A stretch of 56,301 nucleotides of DNA from Eubacterium sp. (GTDB lineage: Bacteria; Bacillota; Clostridia; Lachnospirales; Lachnospiraceae), in contig JAFRWY010000107.1 in the NCBI GenBank assembly GCA_017437905.1, positions 1-56,301 on the forward strand, in the 5' to 3' direction. The notes below the pieces were generated by a model. It saw only the letters and a program-made list of their open reading frames with translations, was not told the origin of the DNA and searched no databases. Position 1 is the first letter of the stretch. Every line of letters starts with the position of its first letter. Positions 1 through 7,958 of the stretch are shown one piece after another. The position numbers and the translations under genes are program-made.

Positions 1-675
1 ACCGGCGGGGCAAACGGAATAGGTAAATGCATCACAGAAGAGTTCAGGAAAGAAGGAGCTCTTGTAGAGGTCATAGACAAAGTTGAAGGAGATCATTATG
101 TCGGGGACATCTCTGACAAGATGACTTTGGAGGCTTTTGCAAAGCATGTCATAGAGAAGTACGGGCAGATTGATTATCTGATCAACAATGCACTTCCGTT
201 GATGAAGGGAATCAGTGATTGCAGTTATGAAGAGTTTCAGTACGCTCTTGCAGTGGGTGTGACCGCGCCGTTTTATCTTACGAAGCTGTTTATGACGCAC
301 TTTACTGAAGGAGGAGCTGTTGTGAATATCTCATCCTCCAGAGACCGGATGAGCCAGGCGCAGACTGAGAGTTATACTGCAGCCAAAGGCGGGATATCAG
401 CTCTTACCCATGCGCTCATGATGAGTCTTTCCGGGAAGGTGAGGGTTAATTCTGTCTCACCGGGATGGATTGATACAGATTATACGGTCTATGAAGGACC
501 GGACGCATACCAGCAGCCATCCGGAAGGGTCGGGAATCCTTTGGATATAGCTAATGCGGTTTTATATCTGTGTTCTGATAAAGCAGGATTCATAAACGGG
601 GAAAATATCTGCATAGACGGTGGCATGACACATCAGATGATCTATCATGCTGATAATGGCTGGACTTTATCATGA
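1..675 (+). CDS. Short-chain dehydrogenase/reductase (SDR), 5' end cut by window
   Basis: The reading frame is open from base 1, so the true start lies outside the window. The first residues read TGGANGIGK, the glycine-rich NAD(P)-binding motif near the N-terminus of SDR enzymes, so only a few residues are missing. Further on are an INNA motif (the NNAG equivalent), a catalytic serine in VNISSS, and the catalytic YxxxK pair in SYTAAKGG. The C-terminus ENICIDGGMT is the usual SDR substrate-loop end. The family carries out NAD(P)-dependent alcohol/ketone redox chemistry in the cytoplasm. The substrate cannot be told from sequence. The downstream neighbour is a broken YciI-like gene. Confidence 0.9.
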   Translation, partial: TGGANGIGKCITEEFRKEGALVEVIDKVEGDHYVGDISDKMTLEAFAKHVIEKYGQIDYLINNALPLMKGISDCSYEEFQYALAVGVTAPFYLTKLFMTHFTEGGAVVNISSSRDRMSQAQTESYTAAKGGISALTHALMMSLSGKVRVNSVSPGWIDTDYTVYEGPDAYQQPSGRVGNPLDIANAVLYLCSDKAGFINGENICIDGGMTHQMIYHADNGWTLS

Positions 676-708
676 AAGATTAATAGATAACAGAAGGGAG
701 ACAGTATC

Positions 709-834
709 ATGCAATTTCTGATCAGAGCATATGATGGCGAAGGAAAACTGAATAAGCGTATGGAAGTACGTCCTCGTCATCTGGAAGGAATGAAGAAACT
801 TAGCGAGCACATCATCAGCGCCGGAGGTTTTTAA
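709..834 (+). pseudogene. Truncated YciI-like (YCII-related) protein
   Basis: A 41-codon frame starts MQFLIRAYDGEGKL and continues with KRMEVRPRHLEGMKKL. This resembles the N-terminal half of YCII-related proteins, small ferredoxin-like-fold domains that usually run about 90-100 residues. It stops at TAA right after ISAGGF, where the family normally enters its second half. An AGGGAG ribosome site precedes the ATG. The following 70 bases are AT-rich and no continuation was recognised in another frame, so this looks like a deletion remnant. A short real protein is not excluded. Confidence 0.6.
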
Positions 835-909
835 ACAGAGTGAGCTGATGGAGTACATGAAATGGTATTATAATAATATATAATCGAAAAATAATGGAGC
901 AGGAAATAA

Positions 910-1392
910 ATGATCAGAGAAGTAAAAAGGGAAGAAATTCCGGAATGTGTAAGCCTTATAAAGAAGGCATTTTTGACCGTGGCAGATGAATTTGGATTTA
1001 CGGAAGAGAATGCACCGAGATTTACTGCATTTGCAACAACCGACGAGAGATTAATGTGGCATATGGACGGAGAACATCGTCCCATGTATGTCTTTGAGGA
1101 TGACGGAGTTCTTTGCGGGTATTATTCTTTGCAGATTCAGGAGAATAACGAGTGTGAATTGAATAATGTTGCGGTCTTACCGGATTATCGGCATAAAGGT
1201 ATAGGGAAAAAGCTGATTGACCATGCTTTTAGTATGGCGAAAGAGCGTGGTTGCAATGTGATGAATATTGGTATTGTTGAGGAAAATGTCAGGCTGCGTG
1301 AATGGTATGAAAAAGCAGGGGCAGTACATGTTGGAACTCATAAATTTGACTTTTTCCCATTCACATGCGGTTATATGAAAAAGGAGCTTTAA
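910..1392 (+). CDS. GNAT family N-acetyltransferase
   Basis: A 160-residue protein with the GNAT fold. The acetyl-CoA-binding motif A is visible as VLPDYRHKGIGKKLIDHAF (about residues 95-113), preceded by the beta strand ELNNVAV. The C-terminal part REWYEKAGAVHVG is the usual motif B region. Such enzymes move an acetyl group from acetyl-CoA to an amine. The substrate is unknown. The start follows an AGGA ribosome site by six bases. A strong hairpin terminator follows the gene. Base composition is more AT-rich than most of the window, as in the preceding SDR gene. Confidence 0.88.
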   Translation: MIREVKREEIPECVSLIKKAFLTVADEFGFTEENAPRFTAFATTDERLMWHMDGEHRPMYVFEDDGVLCGYYSLQIQENNECELNNVAVLPDYRHKGIGKKLIDHAFSMAKERGCNVMNIGIVEENVRLREWYEKAGAVHVGTHKFDFFPFTCGYMKKEL

Positions 1393-1428
1393 GCTTTTTA
1401 TATTTGAATAATCAAAAAAATATTTTTT

Positions 1429-1466
1429 CAGGCCTGGAGGACAAGATCCGCCAGGCCTGTTTTTTT
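1429..1466 (+). terminator. Rho-independent terminator
   Basis: A perfect 9-bp inverted repeat (CAGGCCTGG / CCAGGCCTG) with a 13-base loop is followed by seven T. It lies about 37 bases after the stop codon of the GNAT gene at 910-1392. Confidence 0.9.
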
Positions 1467-1652
1467 ATAGAATGCAGAAACTGCACCTTCGATAAGAATC
1501 GGGGTACCTTCGGCGGAGCGATCAGATCATGGCAGTTAAGAATCTATAACTGCACCTTTAAGAACAACTATGCCAGCGAATTGGGCGGCGCGCTGTATAC
1601 GATCAACGGTGAGTCGGGAGAAGGGTTCATCGAAGGAAACCGTTCGGTGATG
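1467..1652 (+). pseudogene. Fragment of a parallel beta-helix repeat protein
   Basis: One frame encodes two repeats of the type IxNCTFxxNxAxxxGGAIY: residues IECRNCTFDKNRGTFGGAI, then IYNCTFKNNYASELGGALY. This pattern is typical of right-handed beta-helix (pectin-lyase-like or adhesin-like) surface proteins. There is no start codon with a ribosome site, it begins inside the T-run of the preceding terminator, and similarity is lost after GEGFIEGNRS. It is therefore a short leftover of a larger gene rather than a working gene. The exact ends are approximate. Confidence 0.55.
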
Positions 1653-1923
1653 AACCACACATTGCTGTTGCAGTACGATTTCGATTTCGTGCTGCTTTTT
1701 GTTTATGTGATCGTAGAACTAAATTGTAAACGATTTTTGCAGATTTGGATGGTGGAGATGTTCTCCACCGGAATAAAAGACAGACTCTACTTTTCGTAGG
1801 TAACATTTTTTGAGGAGATGGATTACAATATATGTACGAGGTGCAATTCTGCAGATATTTTTACACCGATTGAAATGCTTACGAACGAATGTGAGGGAAT
1901 ATATTTAGGAGGAGAGAACGAAA
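1653..1923. other. Intergenic stretch without recognised features
   Basis: This AT-rich stretch lies between the beta-helix remnant and the XRE regulator. A frame continues through its first 145 bases but matches nothing recognised. The last bases carry the AGGAGG-type ribosome site of the gene at 1924. No clear promoter was identified. Confidence 0.5.
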
Positions 1924-2595
1924 ATGAACCAATATGTAACAGGCGCAGTGATTAAGGAACTGCGGGAAAAGAACAAGATGACACAACTTCAGCTGGCGGA
2001 AAAACTGGGTGTGAGTGACAAATGTATTTCCAAATGGGAGACCGGGAAGGGGTATCCGGACATTACCCTGCTGGAGCCCATAGCGGATGCATTCCGGATC
2101 TCCGTCACGGAACTGATCTCAGGAAATACCATTCATAACGAAAATGTATCGGCGAACATGCTCCGGTCGAAATTCTATGTCTGTCCGGTCTGCGGAAATG
2201 TGATCCACAGCATGGGAGAAGCAGTGATCCAGTGCCACGGAGTCACCCTGCTGCCGGCAGAAGCAGAGCCCACGGATGAGAAGCATGTGACCATGATCGA
2301 ACGGATCGAAGATGAATACTATGTCCGGGTGGATCACGAGATGACGAAGGAACACTACATCTCCTTTATTGCGGCGGTCTCCGCTGACGGCAATCAAATG
2401 GTCAAGTTGTATCCGGAAGGAAATACGGAGGCACGGTTCAAGATTCGGGGCGTACGGAAGATCTTCGTCTTCTGCAACCGGGACGGTCTATTTACCATTG
2501 ATGTGGTGAAGGGCATCGACGATAAGGAAAGCGGATACGATGATTCTGCGGAACGCCGGGAGCTGGAGAAAACGGCGGATATGCTGTTCGGATAA
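1924..2595 (+). CDS. XRE-type HTH regulator fused to desulfoferrodoxin/superoxide-reductase-like domain
   Basis: A 223-residue, two-domain protein. Residues 8-65 form an HTH_3 DNA-binding domain (KMTQLQLAEKLGVSDKCISKWETG). From about residue 85 the sequence follows desulfoferrodoxin/superoxide reductase: CPVCGN (C87, C90), C104-H105, EKH (H121), the HxMTxEHYI block (H138, H144), and C184 in CNRDGLF. In canonical enzymes the last motif is CNxHGLW, so here the second ligand of that pair is Asp187, and the N-terminal CC pair is reduced to one Cys. This suggests a metal site kept for sensing rather than full superoxide reduction (inference). It is cytoplasmic, with an AGGAGG ribosome site. It could control the nearby aldo/keto reductase or glutathione peroxidase. 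Confidence 0.85.
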   Translation: MNQYVTGAVIKELREKNKMTQLQLAEKLGVSDKCISKWETGKGYPDITLLEPIADAFRISVTELISGNTIHNENVSANMLRSKFYVCPVCGNVIHSMGEAVIQCHGVTLLPAEAEPTDEKHVTMIERIEDEYYVRVDHEMTKEHYISFIAAVSADGNQMVKLYPEGNTEARFKIRGVRKIFVFCNRDGLFTIDVVKGIDDKESGYDDSAERRELEKTADMLFG

Positions 2596-2640
2596 TGCTT
2601 GGGTAATGTCGATAAATGAATACCGTAAAGAATTGCCATA

Positions 2641-2677
2641 AACTTGTTTGTACAGACTGCACAAACAAGTTTTTCTG
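2641..2677 (+). terminator. Rho-independent terminator
   Basis: A perfect 11-bp inverted repeat (AACTTGTTTGT / ACAAACAAGTT) with a 9-base loop leads into a short T-rich tail. It lies 45 bases after the stop of the XRE-fusion gene. Confidence 0.8.
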
Positions 2678-2757
2678 TTATAATATTCAACAGAATCAAA
2701 GCAGTTTGTTCTGATTATATAAATGTGGTAGGATGAGATAGTAAGGGGGTGCGGATT

Positions 2758-3795
2758 ATGAAATATATCACTCTTGGAAAAACCGGGATCACGGTTCCGC
2801 AGAACGGCTTCGGAGCGCTTCCGATCCAGCGGATCTCTTTGGAGGGATCGGTGAAACTGCTGCGCATGGCTTACGATGGCGGTATGCGATTTTTTGATAC
2901 GGCAAGAGCCTACAGCGACAGTGAAATGAAGGTCGGTGAAGCCTTCGGGACCGGATATGTAAAACGGGAGGATATCGTGATCGCCACGAAGACACCCGCA
3001 AAAACGCCGGAGGATTTCCGGAAGGATCTGGACTGCTCCCTGATGAATCTGAAAACGGATCATGTGGATATATACCAGTTCCATCTGATGAATACCTGCT
3101 GGAAGCCGGGGGACGGCTCCGGAATGTATGAGTGCATGCTGGAGGCGAAGAAGCAGGGGAAGATCCTGCACATCGGAGGCACTGCGCATAAGATCAGCGT
3201 GGCCAGGGAACTGGCGGAGTGCGGACTCTATGAGACGATCCAGTATCCCATCAGTTATCTTGCGGATGAGAAGGAACTGGAACTGATTCGGATGTGTAAT
3301 GAAAAGAATATCGGTGTGATCTGCATGAAGGGTCTGGCCGGTGGCCTTATCACAAATGCAAAGGCCGCCATGGCATTCATCAGTCAGTTCGACGGTGCCG
3401 TTCCGATCTGGGGCGTCCAGAGGGAAGAAGAGCTAAGGCAGTGGCTCGCTTTTATGGAGGATACTCCGGAGATGGATGATGAAATGCGGGCCTTTATAGA
3501 GAAGGAAAAGACCGAACTGAGCGGTGAGTTCTGCCGGGGCTGCGGTTACTGTATGCCCTGTACCGTGGATATCGAGATCGCCCAGTGCAACCGGATGTCT
3601 CTGATGCTGCGCCGTGCACCGGCCGGGAACTGGCTCAGTGAGTACTGGCAGCAGGAGATGGCAAAGGTGGAAAAATGCATTCATTGCGGGGCCTGCATCC
3701 CCAAATGTCCCTACGGGCTGAATATCCCGGAGCTTCTGGCGAAGAACCTTGAAGATTATAAAAAGGTGCTTGCAGGGGAGCGGGACGTATTCTGA
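2758..3795 (+). CDS. Aldo/keto reductase with C-terminal 4Fe-4S ferredoxin domain
   Basis: A 345-residue protein. The N-terminal 250 residues form an AKR barrel with FFDTARAY (catalytic Asp and Tyr), ATKT (Lys) and YQFHLM (His). The C-terminus carries cysteine clusters CRGCGYCMPC and CIHCGACIPKCPYG, the second a classical 4Fe-4S motif. This fused form is a known clostridial AKR subfamily. It probably passes electrons between an iron-sulfur partner and a carbonyl substrate, but the substrate is unknown. ATG 2758 was chosen over an upstream GTG at 2749 because the AGGGGG ribosome site lies nine bases before it. Confidence 0.9.
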   Translation: MKYITLGKTGITVPQNGFGALPIQRISLEGSVKLLRMAYDGGMRFFDTARAYSDSEMKVGEAFGTGYVKREDIVIATKTPAKTPEDFRKDLDCSLMNLKTDHVDIYQFHLMNTCWKPGDGSGMYECMLEAKKQGKILHIGGTAHKISVARELAECGLYETIQYPISYLADEKELELIRMCNEKNIGVICMKGLAGGLITNAKAAMAFISQFDGAVPIWGVQREEELRQWLAFMEDTPEMDDEMRAFIEKEKTELSGEFCRGCGYCMPCTVDIEIAQCNRMSLMLRRAPAGNWLSEYWQQEMAKVEKCIHCGACIPKCPYGLNIPELLAKNLEDYKKVLAGERDVF

Positions 3796-3969
3796 CAGGT
3801 GAAGATTATTTTCTTTACGGGCATGTGGGAAGTTTTAGTCATTTACTTTAATTAACACGCAAAAATGGTATTATATATGTAGTTTGAAACACGACGGATA
3901 CGTGTCTTTGACGTGAGCTTATGGTCAAGGCCGGACAAGGGACGGAACCGGGTGTACAGGGGGGCTCCT

Positions 3970-4122
3970 ATGATTCAATATATCATTGTAGGACTCATAA
4001 TCTTCGGAAGCGCATTGATGGTAATCAACATCATTGGCTTTGTTCGGTATGCCCGTTTTATCAGAAGCAGAGAGAACTGGAGCAGAGGACACGGAATCCT
4101 TTACATTCCGAGTCGAAACTGA
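3970..4122 (+). CDS. Small single-pass membrane protein, unknown function
   Basis: A 50-residue frame beginning MIQYIIVGLIIFG, with one hydrophobic segment at about residues 3-27 followed by a basic tail (RYARFIRSRENWSRG). A purine-rich AGGGGGG lies just upstream and a strong terminator follows 15 bases after the stop. That makes a stand-alone small transcript likely. No family was recognised. Longer overlapping frames in other phases have no ribosome site. Confidence 0.55.
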   Translation: MIQYIIVGLIIFGSALMVINIIGFVRYARFIRSRENWSRGHGILYIPSRN

Positions 4123-4137
4123 TCCGGGAGAAGGAGT

Positions 4138-4166
4138 AGGGACAGGTCCGAAAGGCCTGTCCCTTT
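4138..4166 (+). terminator. Rho-independent terminator
   Basis: A 9-bp perfect inverted repeat (AGGGACAGG / CCTGTCCCT) with a 9-base loop, ending in TTTATT. It closes the small membrane protein transcript. Confidence 0.85.
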
Positions 4167-4195
4167 ATTGTGGAATTAAGAACTTCATTTTATGC

Positions 4196-4251
4196 TTGAC
4201 AAAAGGAAATACTTTTGTTATATTAAGATTGCACACAATCGAATAGTGCAA
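4196..4251 (+). promoter_or_regulatory. Sigma-A promoter of glutathione peroxidase with candidate operator
   Basis: A consensus -35 TTGACA (4196-4201), a 17-base spacer and -10 TATATT (4219-4224) precede the peroxidase gene. Two inverted repeats overlap it: CAAAAG...CTTTTG in the spacer region, and TTGCAC...GTGCAA (4229-4251, 11 bases between arms) across the likely start of transcription. The second could be a repressor site. The regulator is not identified. Confidence 0.7.
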
Positions 4252-4298
4252 AATGCATATAGACATGATAGTATGATAGAGGTTAGGAGGAACATACC

Positions 4299-4844
4299 AT
4301 GGCAACGGTTTATGATTTTAAAGTAAAGGACAGAGCAGGAAATGAAGTAAGTCTCGGTGATTATGCGGGAAAGGTGCTGCTTATCGTGAATACGGCAACC
4401 GGATGCGGATTTACACCTCATTATGATCCGATGGAGGCCATGTACCGGGAGTTCCGGGAGAAGGGCTTTGAGATCCTGGATTTTCCCAGCAATCAGTTTG
4501 CCAACCAGGCGCCCGGAGATGATGCCGAGATCCATGAATTCTGCACCATGAAGTTCGGTACGGAATTCCCCAGATTTGCGAAGATCGATGTGAACGGTGA
4601 TACCGCGGATCCGCTCTTTGCCTATCTTGCCACCGAGAAACCCTTTGAGGGCTTCGGTAAGGGGCTGAAGAGTGTGGCACTGAACAAGTTCGCAGGCATG
4701 AACAACAAAAAGTTCGGAGAGAAGGCATATATCAAGTGGAATTTCACCAAGTTCCTCGTTGACCGGGAAGGACATGTGGTTGCCAGATTTGAGCCCACGA
4801 TGGATATGGACGAGGTGAAGAAGGAAGTGGAGAAGCTTCTGTAG
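4299..4844 (+). CDS. Glutathione peroxidase family protein
   Basis: A 181-residue thioredoxin-fold peroxidase. The peroxidatic cysteine is C36 in NTATGCGFTPHY. The catalytic-tetrad neighbours appear as FPSNQF (about residues 62-67) and KWNFTKFLVD. A second conserved Cys lies in EFCTMKFG, as in the thioredoxin-dependent monomeric members. The family reduces hydrogen peroxide and organic hydroperoxides. In Clostridia the electron donor is usually thioredoxin rather than glutathione. The start follows GGAGG. It has its own strong promoter and terminator, so it is a single-gene unit, in keeping with an oxygen-defence role. Confidence 0.93.
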   Translation: MATVYDFKVKDRAGNEVSLGDYAGKVLLIVNTATGCGFTPHYDPMEAMYREFREKGFEILDFPSNQFANQAPGDDAEIHEFCTMKFGTEFPRFAKIDVNGDTADPLFAYLATEKPFEGFGKGLKSVALNKFAGMNNKKFGEKAYIKWNFTKFLVDREGHVVARFEPTMDMDEVKKEVEKLL

Positions 4845-4901
4845 AATACGGGGATGGGATGTGCCATTCCGAAGGATGAAATAAGGCAGAGCCAAGGGAA
4901 G

Positions 4902-4939
4902 GCCCGCGGGTTTCAGGATGCATGAAACCGCGGGCTTTT
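4902..4939 (+). terminator. Rho-independent terminator
   Basis: A GC-rich hairpin (GCCCGCGGTTTCA-like arm with its complement, 13-14 bp, short loop) followed by TTTT. It ends the glutathione peroxidase transcript. Confidence 0.85.
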
Positions 4940-4992
4940 CCGATTGCGAAAGCCGCCGGGAACACATATAATGAGGCTTGGGAGGAGAGACT

Positions 4993-5940
4993 ATGAGCAG
5001 TACTATTGTGATCCAGCAGATGTGTATGATCGCAATCCTTGTATCCGTTGGAGTCTATCTCTATAAGAGACGGGTGATCGATCAGACCGTATCACAGAAA
5101 ATCTCCGTGATCATCATCGATATCTGTAATCCGGCCATGATCCTGTCATCGGCGCTTTCCGGAAATGTGGAAGCCAGTCATGAGGATCTGCTGAAGGCAT
5201 TTCTGGTGGGATTTCTGTTTTATGTGGGACTGGTTCTTCTGGGAGTGGTCATTCCCCGGATCCTCAGATGTGACAGGGCAACCCGCAGATTCTATACCAT
5301 GATGACCGTATATACCAACGTGGGTTTTATCGGGATCCCCGTGACGAAGGCACTTCTGCCGGAGAAGGCCATGATCTATGTCGTGATCTGCAATGTGCTT
5401 TACGCACTGCTTTTCTATACCCACGGGATCACGGTTCTCAGTGAAGGCCGGTCGAAGATGAGGCTGAGAAGCCTTCTCAGTCCCGGTACGGTCTCGGCCG
5501 TTCTCAGTCTACTGATCATCTGGTTTCAGTTGAAACCGCCGGTCATTATCAGCAGCAGTGTCACCTATATCGGAAATGCGACTACATTTCTCTCCATGGC
5601 ACTTCTCGGCGTCTCCATCGCAAGATCAAAGGTGGGAGACGGGTTCCGGGACGGAAGGCTGTGGTGCTTTACGGTGCTTCGTCTGGCTCTGCTGCCGACG
5701 GGCGTATTCTTCCTGCTCCGCAGTGTGGGCTGCGACCCGGTCATGGTGCTGGGATTCTCTCTTATGGCGATGATGCCGGTGGGGAACCTGCCTCTGATCC
5801 AGTCGGAGAAGATGGGAGAGGATACACAGCTTTTATCAAAGGGGATCGCCATGACGACCATTGTATCCATGGTCACGATCACATTTCTGATGATCCTCTT
5901 TACAAGTGAAGGCTTCGGAGTGGGAAACATTTTAACCTGA
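4993..5940 (+). CDS. AEC family transporter (auxin efflux carrier type)
   Basis: A 315-residue integral membrane protein with about ten hydrophobic segments and the AEC family layout. These are five N-terminal helices with NPAMILSSAL, a central loop (EGRSKMRLRSLLSPGTVSA) and five C-terminal helices ending with a GNLPLIQSEKMGED motif. Bacterial members export or import small organic acids such as malate or malonate. The substrate is unknown here. ATG 4993 follows GGAGGAG at good spacing. An upstream in-frame TTG was rejected. The next gene, an aldo/keto reductase, begins 50 bases later and could be co-transcribed. Confidence 0.88.
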   Translation: MSSTIVIQQMCMIAILVSVGVYLYKRRVIDQTVSQKISVIIIDICNPAMILSSALSGNVEASHEDLLKAFLVGFLFYVGLVLLGVVIPRILRCDRATRRFYTMMTVYTNVGFIGIPVTKALLPEKAMIYVVICNVLYALLFYTHGITVLSEGRSKMRLRSLLSPGTVSAVLSLLIIWFQLKPPVIISSSVTYIGNATTFLSMALLGVSIARSKVGDGFRDGRLWCFTVLRLALLPTGVFFLLRSVGCDPVMVLGFSLMAMMPVGNLPLIQSEKMGEDTQLLSKGIAMTTIVSMVTITFLMILFTSEGFGVGNILT

Positions 5941-5990
5941 GAGGGACGTAACATAGATAACCCGGTTTAAAGAAGGAGGTATGGGGTGCT

Positions 5991-6917
5991 ATGAAGAAGT
6001 ATGATATTGTGAATGGGCCGAAGGGCGTCTCGGCAATCATTCAGGGGTGCATGCGGATGCCGGGTCTTTCGAAGGAGGCTGCAGCAAAAGCAATCCGCAC
6101 CGCAGTGGATGCCGGCGTGAATTTCTTTGACCACGCAACCTGCTACGGCATGGGCGAGGCGGAGGTAAGGTTCGCCGAAGCATTTCCGCTGACGGGACTG
6201 AAACGGGAGGATATCTATATCCAGAGCAAATGCGGTATCTGTCCCGACCGGCAGGAATTCGACTGGACGAAGGAGAACATCCTTTCCAGTGTGGACGGGA
6301 TCCTGAAAAGGCTGAAGGTGGATTATCTGGATACGCTGCTTTTGCACCGGCCGGATATGCTGTTTGATCCGGAGGAGGTGGCGGAGGCCTTTGATCTTCT
6401 GGAACAGGCAGGAAAGGTGAAATGGTTCGGTGTCAGCAATCTGGTGCCCATGCAGACGGAGCTTCTGAAGAAATATGTGAAGCAGCCGCTGGTCATCAAT
6501 CAGGTGCAGCTGTCCCTGGAACAGTCCCAGCTGATCGATCAGGCTCTTTATATGAATAACAAGACCACGGACATGTCCGTGAACCGGGACGGAAATCTGC
6601 TGGATTACTGCCGGCTGAATGATATCACGATCCAGGCCTGGTCACCGCTGCAGATCGGGATGTTCGGCGGTTCCTTTATCGATAATCAGGACTTCCCGGA
6701 ACTGAACAAAGTGCTGGGTGAACTGGCGGAGCGGGAAGGCGTTACCAAGGCGGCCATCGCCATCGCCTGGATCCTCCGGCATCCGGCGAAGATGCAGGCC
6801 ATTATAGGCACCATGAATCCGGAGCATATCCGGGAGGCCTGTGCGGCAGCGGATGTGAAACTTTCTCATCATGACTGGTATCAGCTGTATCTGGCTGCGG
6901 GAAAGTTCCTGCCCTGA
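5991..6917 (+). CDS. Aldo/keto reductase, YdhF-like
   Basis: A 308-residue AKR barrel without a ferredoxin tail. The catalytic positions are visible as FFDHATCYGMGEAE (Asp, Tyr), IQSKCG (Lys) and LLLHRPD (His). The C-terminal PAKMQAIIGTMNPEHIREA is the NADPH-binding end. The layout matches the E. coli YdhF subfamily. It reduces aldehydes or ketones with NADPH in the cytoplasm, and the natural substrate is not evident. AAGGAGG lies about 11 bases before the start. Confidence 0.92.
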   Translation: MKKYDIVNGPKGVSAIIQGCMRMPGLSKEAAAKAIRTAVDAGVNFFDHATCYGMGEAEVRFAEAFPLTGLKREDIYIQSKCGICPDRQEFDWTKENILSSVDGILKRLKVDYLDTLLLHRPDMLFDPEEVAEAFDLLEQAGKVKWFGVSNLVPMQTELLKKYVKQPLVINQVQLSLEQSQLIDQALYMNNKTTDMSVNRDGNLLDYCRLNDITIQAWSPLQIGMFGGSFIDNQDFPELNKVLGELAEREGVTKAAIAIAWILRHPAKMQAIIGTMNPEHIREACAAADVKLSHHDWYQLYLAAGKFLP

Positions 6918-6940
6918 TCCGATCCATGCAGAGAATCTGA

Positions 6941-6968
6941 TTGACTTTTCCTACGCTTCATTTATAAT
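6941..6968 (+). promoter_or_regulatory. Sigma-A promoter
   Basis: TTGACT (6941-6946), a 16-base spacer and a perfect TATAAT (6963-6968) lie 62 bases upstream of the membrane protein gene at 7031. Confidence 0.75.
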
Positions 6969-7030
6969 GGGATTGTTAAGTATTATTCATATTCCGGCCC
7001 GGGGCCGGTGCCAATGGTAAGGGGGTAAAA

Positions 7031-7738
7031 ATGAAACTTCAAAAAGGAACATTATTCATCGGTGGAGCAGTGTTGTTTATGCTGATCTCCCTTCTTCTTC
7101 CCTTCGTCGGACTGAGTGAGGATTTTGAAAACACTCTCTCAATGTTCTACAAGGTGGAATACCACAGTATGGGAATCTCGATCCCGATGGCGATCATCGC
7201 ATTGCTTGTGGGAATCGGAGCGGTTGTATGCTCTGTGATCGGGCAGCATAAGGTTGTGACGATCCTCGGATGCGTCTCCGCCGGCCTGCTTCTGATCGTT
7301 TGTCTCGTGAACATCAGCGGTGAGAAACTCGGAGGAGAGTCTGTTTTTGTTCACAAGATCGGATATTTCTTCTGCTGGCTCAGTGTATTCGCAGTTGCGG
7401 GAGCAGCCGTATATTACAGGATGATTACACCGGAAGCCGGTGGAAGTCTTACCGGCGGCAAGACCTTCGGACAGCTCTTTAATCAGCAGAATCAGCAGTT
7501 CCAGGGCCAGCAGCCGTATCAGCAGCAGTTCCAGGGCCAGCAGCCGTACCAGCAGCAGTTCCAGGGTCAGCAGCAGTATCAGGATCCGTCCCAGATGCAG
7601 CAGTACCAGCAGTATCAGGATCCGTCCCAGATGCAGCAGTACCAGCAGTATCAGGATCCGTCCCAGATGCAGCAGTATCAACAGTATCAGGATCCGTCTC
7701 AGGCTCAGCAGTATCAGGATCCGAACAATCAGCAGTAG
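7031..7738 (+). CDS. Four-helix membrane protein with glutamine-rich repeat tail
   Basis: A 235-residue protein. The first 130 residues contain four likely membrane helices (about 8-28, 50-70, 75-95, 110-130). From residue 150 the sequence is low-complexity: units of QQFQGQQPYQ followed by units of YQDPSQMQQYQQ, built from exact tandem DNA repeats. Start ATG 7031 follows AAGGGGG. Function is unknown. The topology suggests the Q/Y/P-rich tail projects into the cytoplasm, though this depends on the helix count. Similar tails occur in unrelated membrane proteins that bind or cluster partners. It has its own promoter and terminator. Confidence 0.85.
   Translation: MKLQKGTLFIGGAVLFMLISLLLPFVGLSEDFENTLSMFYKVEYHSMGISIPMAIIALLVGIGAVVCSVIGQHKVVTILGCVSAGLLLIVCLVNISGEKLGGESVFVHKIGYFFCWLSVFAVAGAAVYYRMITPEAGGSLTGGKTFGQLFNQQNQQFQGQQPYQQQFQGQQPYQQQFQGQQQYQDPSQMQQYQQYQDPSQMQQYQQYQDPSQMQQYQQYQDPSQAQQYQDPNNQQ
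7499..7720 (+). repeat. In-frame tandem repeats (30 bp and 36 bp units)
   Basis: A 30-bp unit starts at 7499, 7529 and 7559 (encoding FQGQQPYQQQ). A 36-bp unit starts at 7577, 7613, 7649 and 7685 (encoding YQDPSQMQQYQQ), with a shortened last copy at 7712. Copies differ by one to three bases, so they are recent or actively homogenised. Copy number changes would keep the frame. Confidence 0.9.
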
Positions 7739-7789
7739 ATCCATGGTTCCGCCGGGTAACAGGGCGGACAGAATAAAGAAAGGTTCAGG

Positions 7790-7818
7790 AATGCCGGTCC
7801 GTGTGGGCCGGCATTTTT
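7790..7818 (+). terminator. Rho-independent terminator
   Basis: An 8-bp inverted repeat (AATGCCGG / CCGGCATT) is followed by a T-run. It ends the transcript of the Q-rich membrane protein. Confidence 0.85.
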
Positions 7819-7958
7819 CAGTTAAAGCTGACCCGGGTCTCGCGCAGGGTCTCACGATCAGGAATCAGATTAATAGACATTTCATTCCCGGTTAAGAACT
7901 TTTTAATAATTTCTGCCTATAATAGCAGATAGTGAAAGCAATCGGGAGGAAATATGCT

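Noticed and set aside
1365-1799. A 144-codon frame after the first GNAT gene
   Set aside because: It starts inside the GNAT gene and crosses a terminator. Only the beta-helix fragment inside is meaningful.
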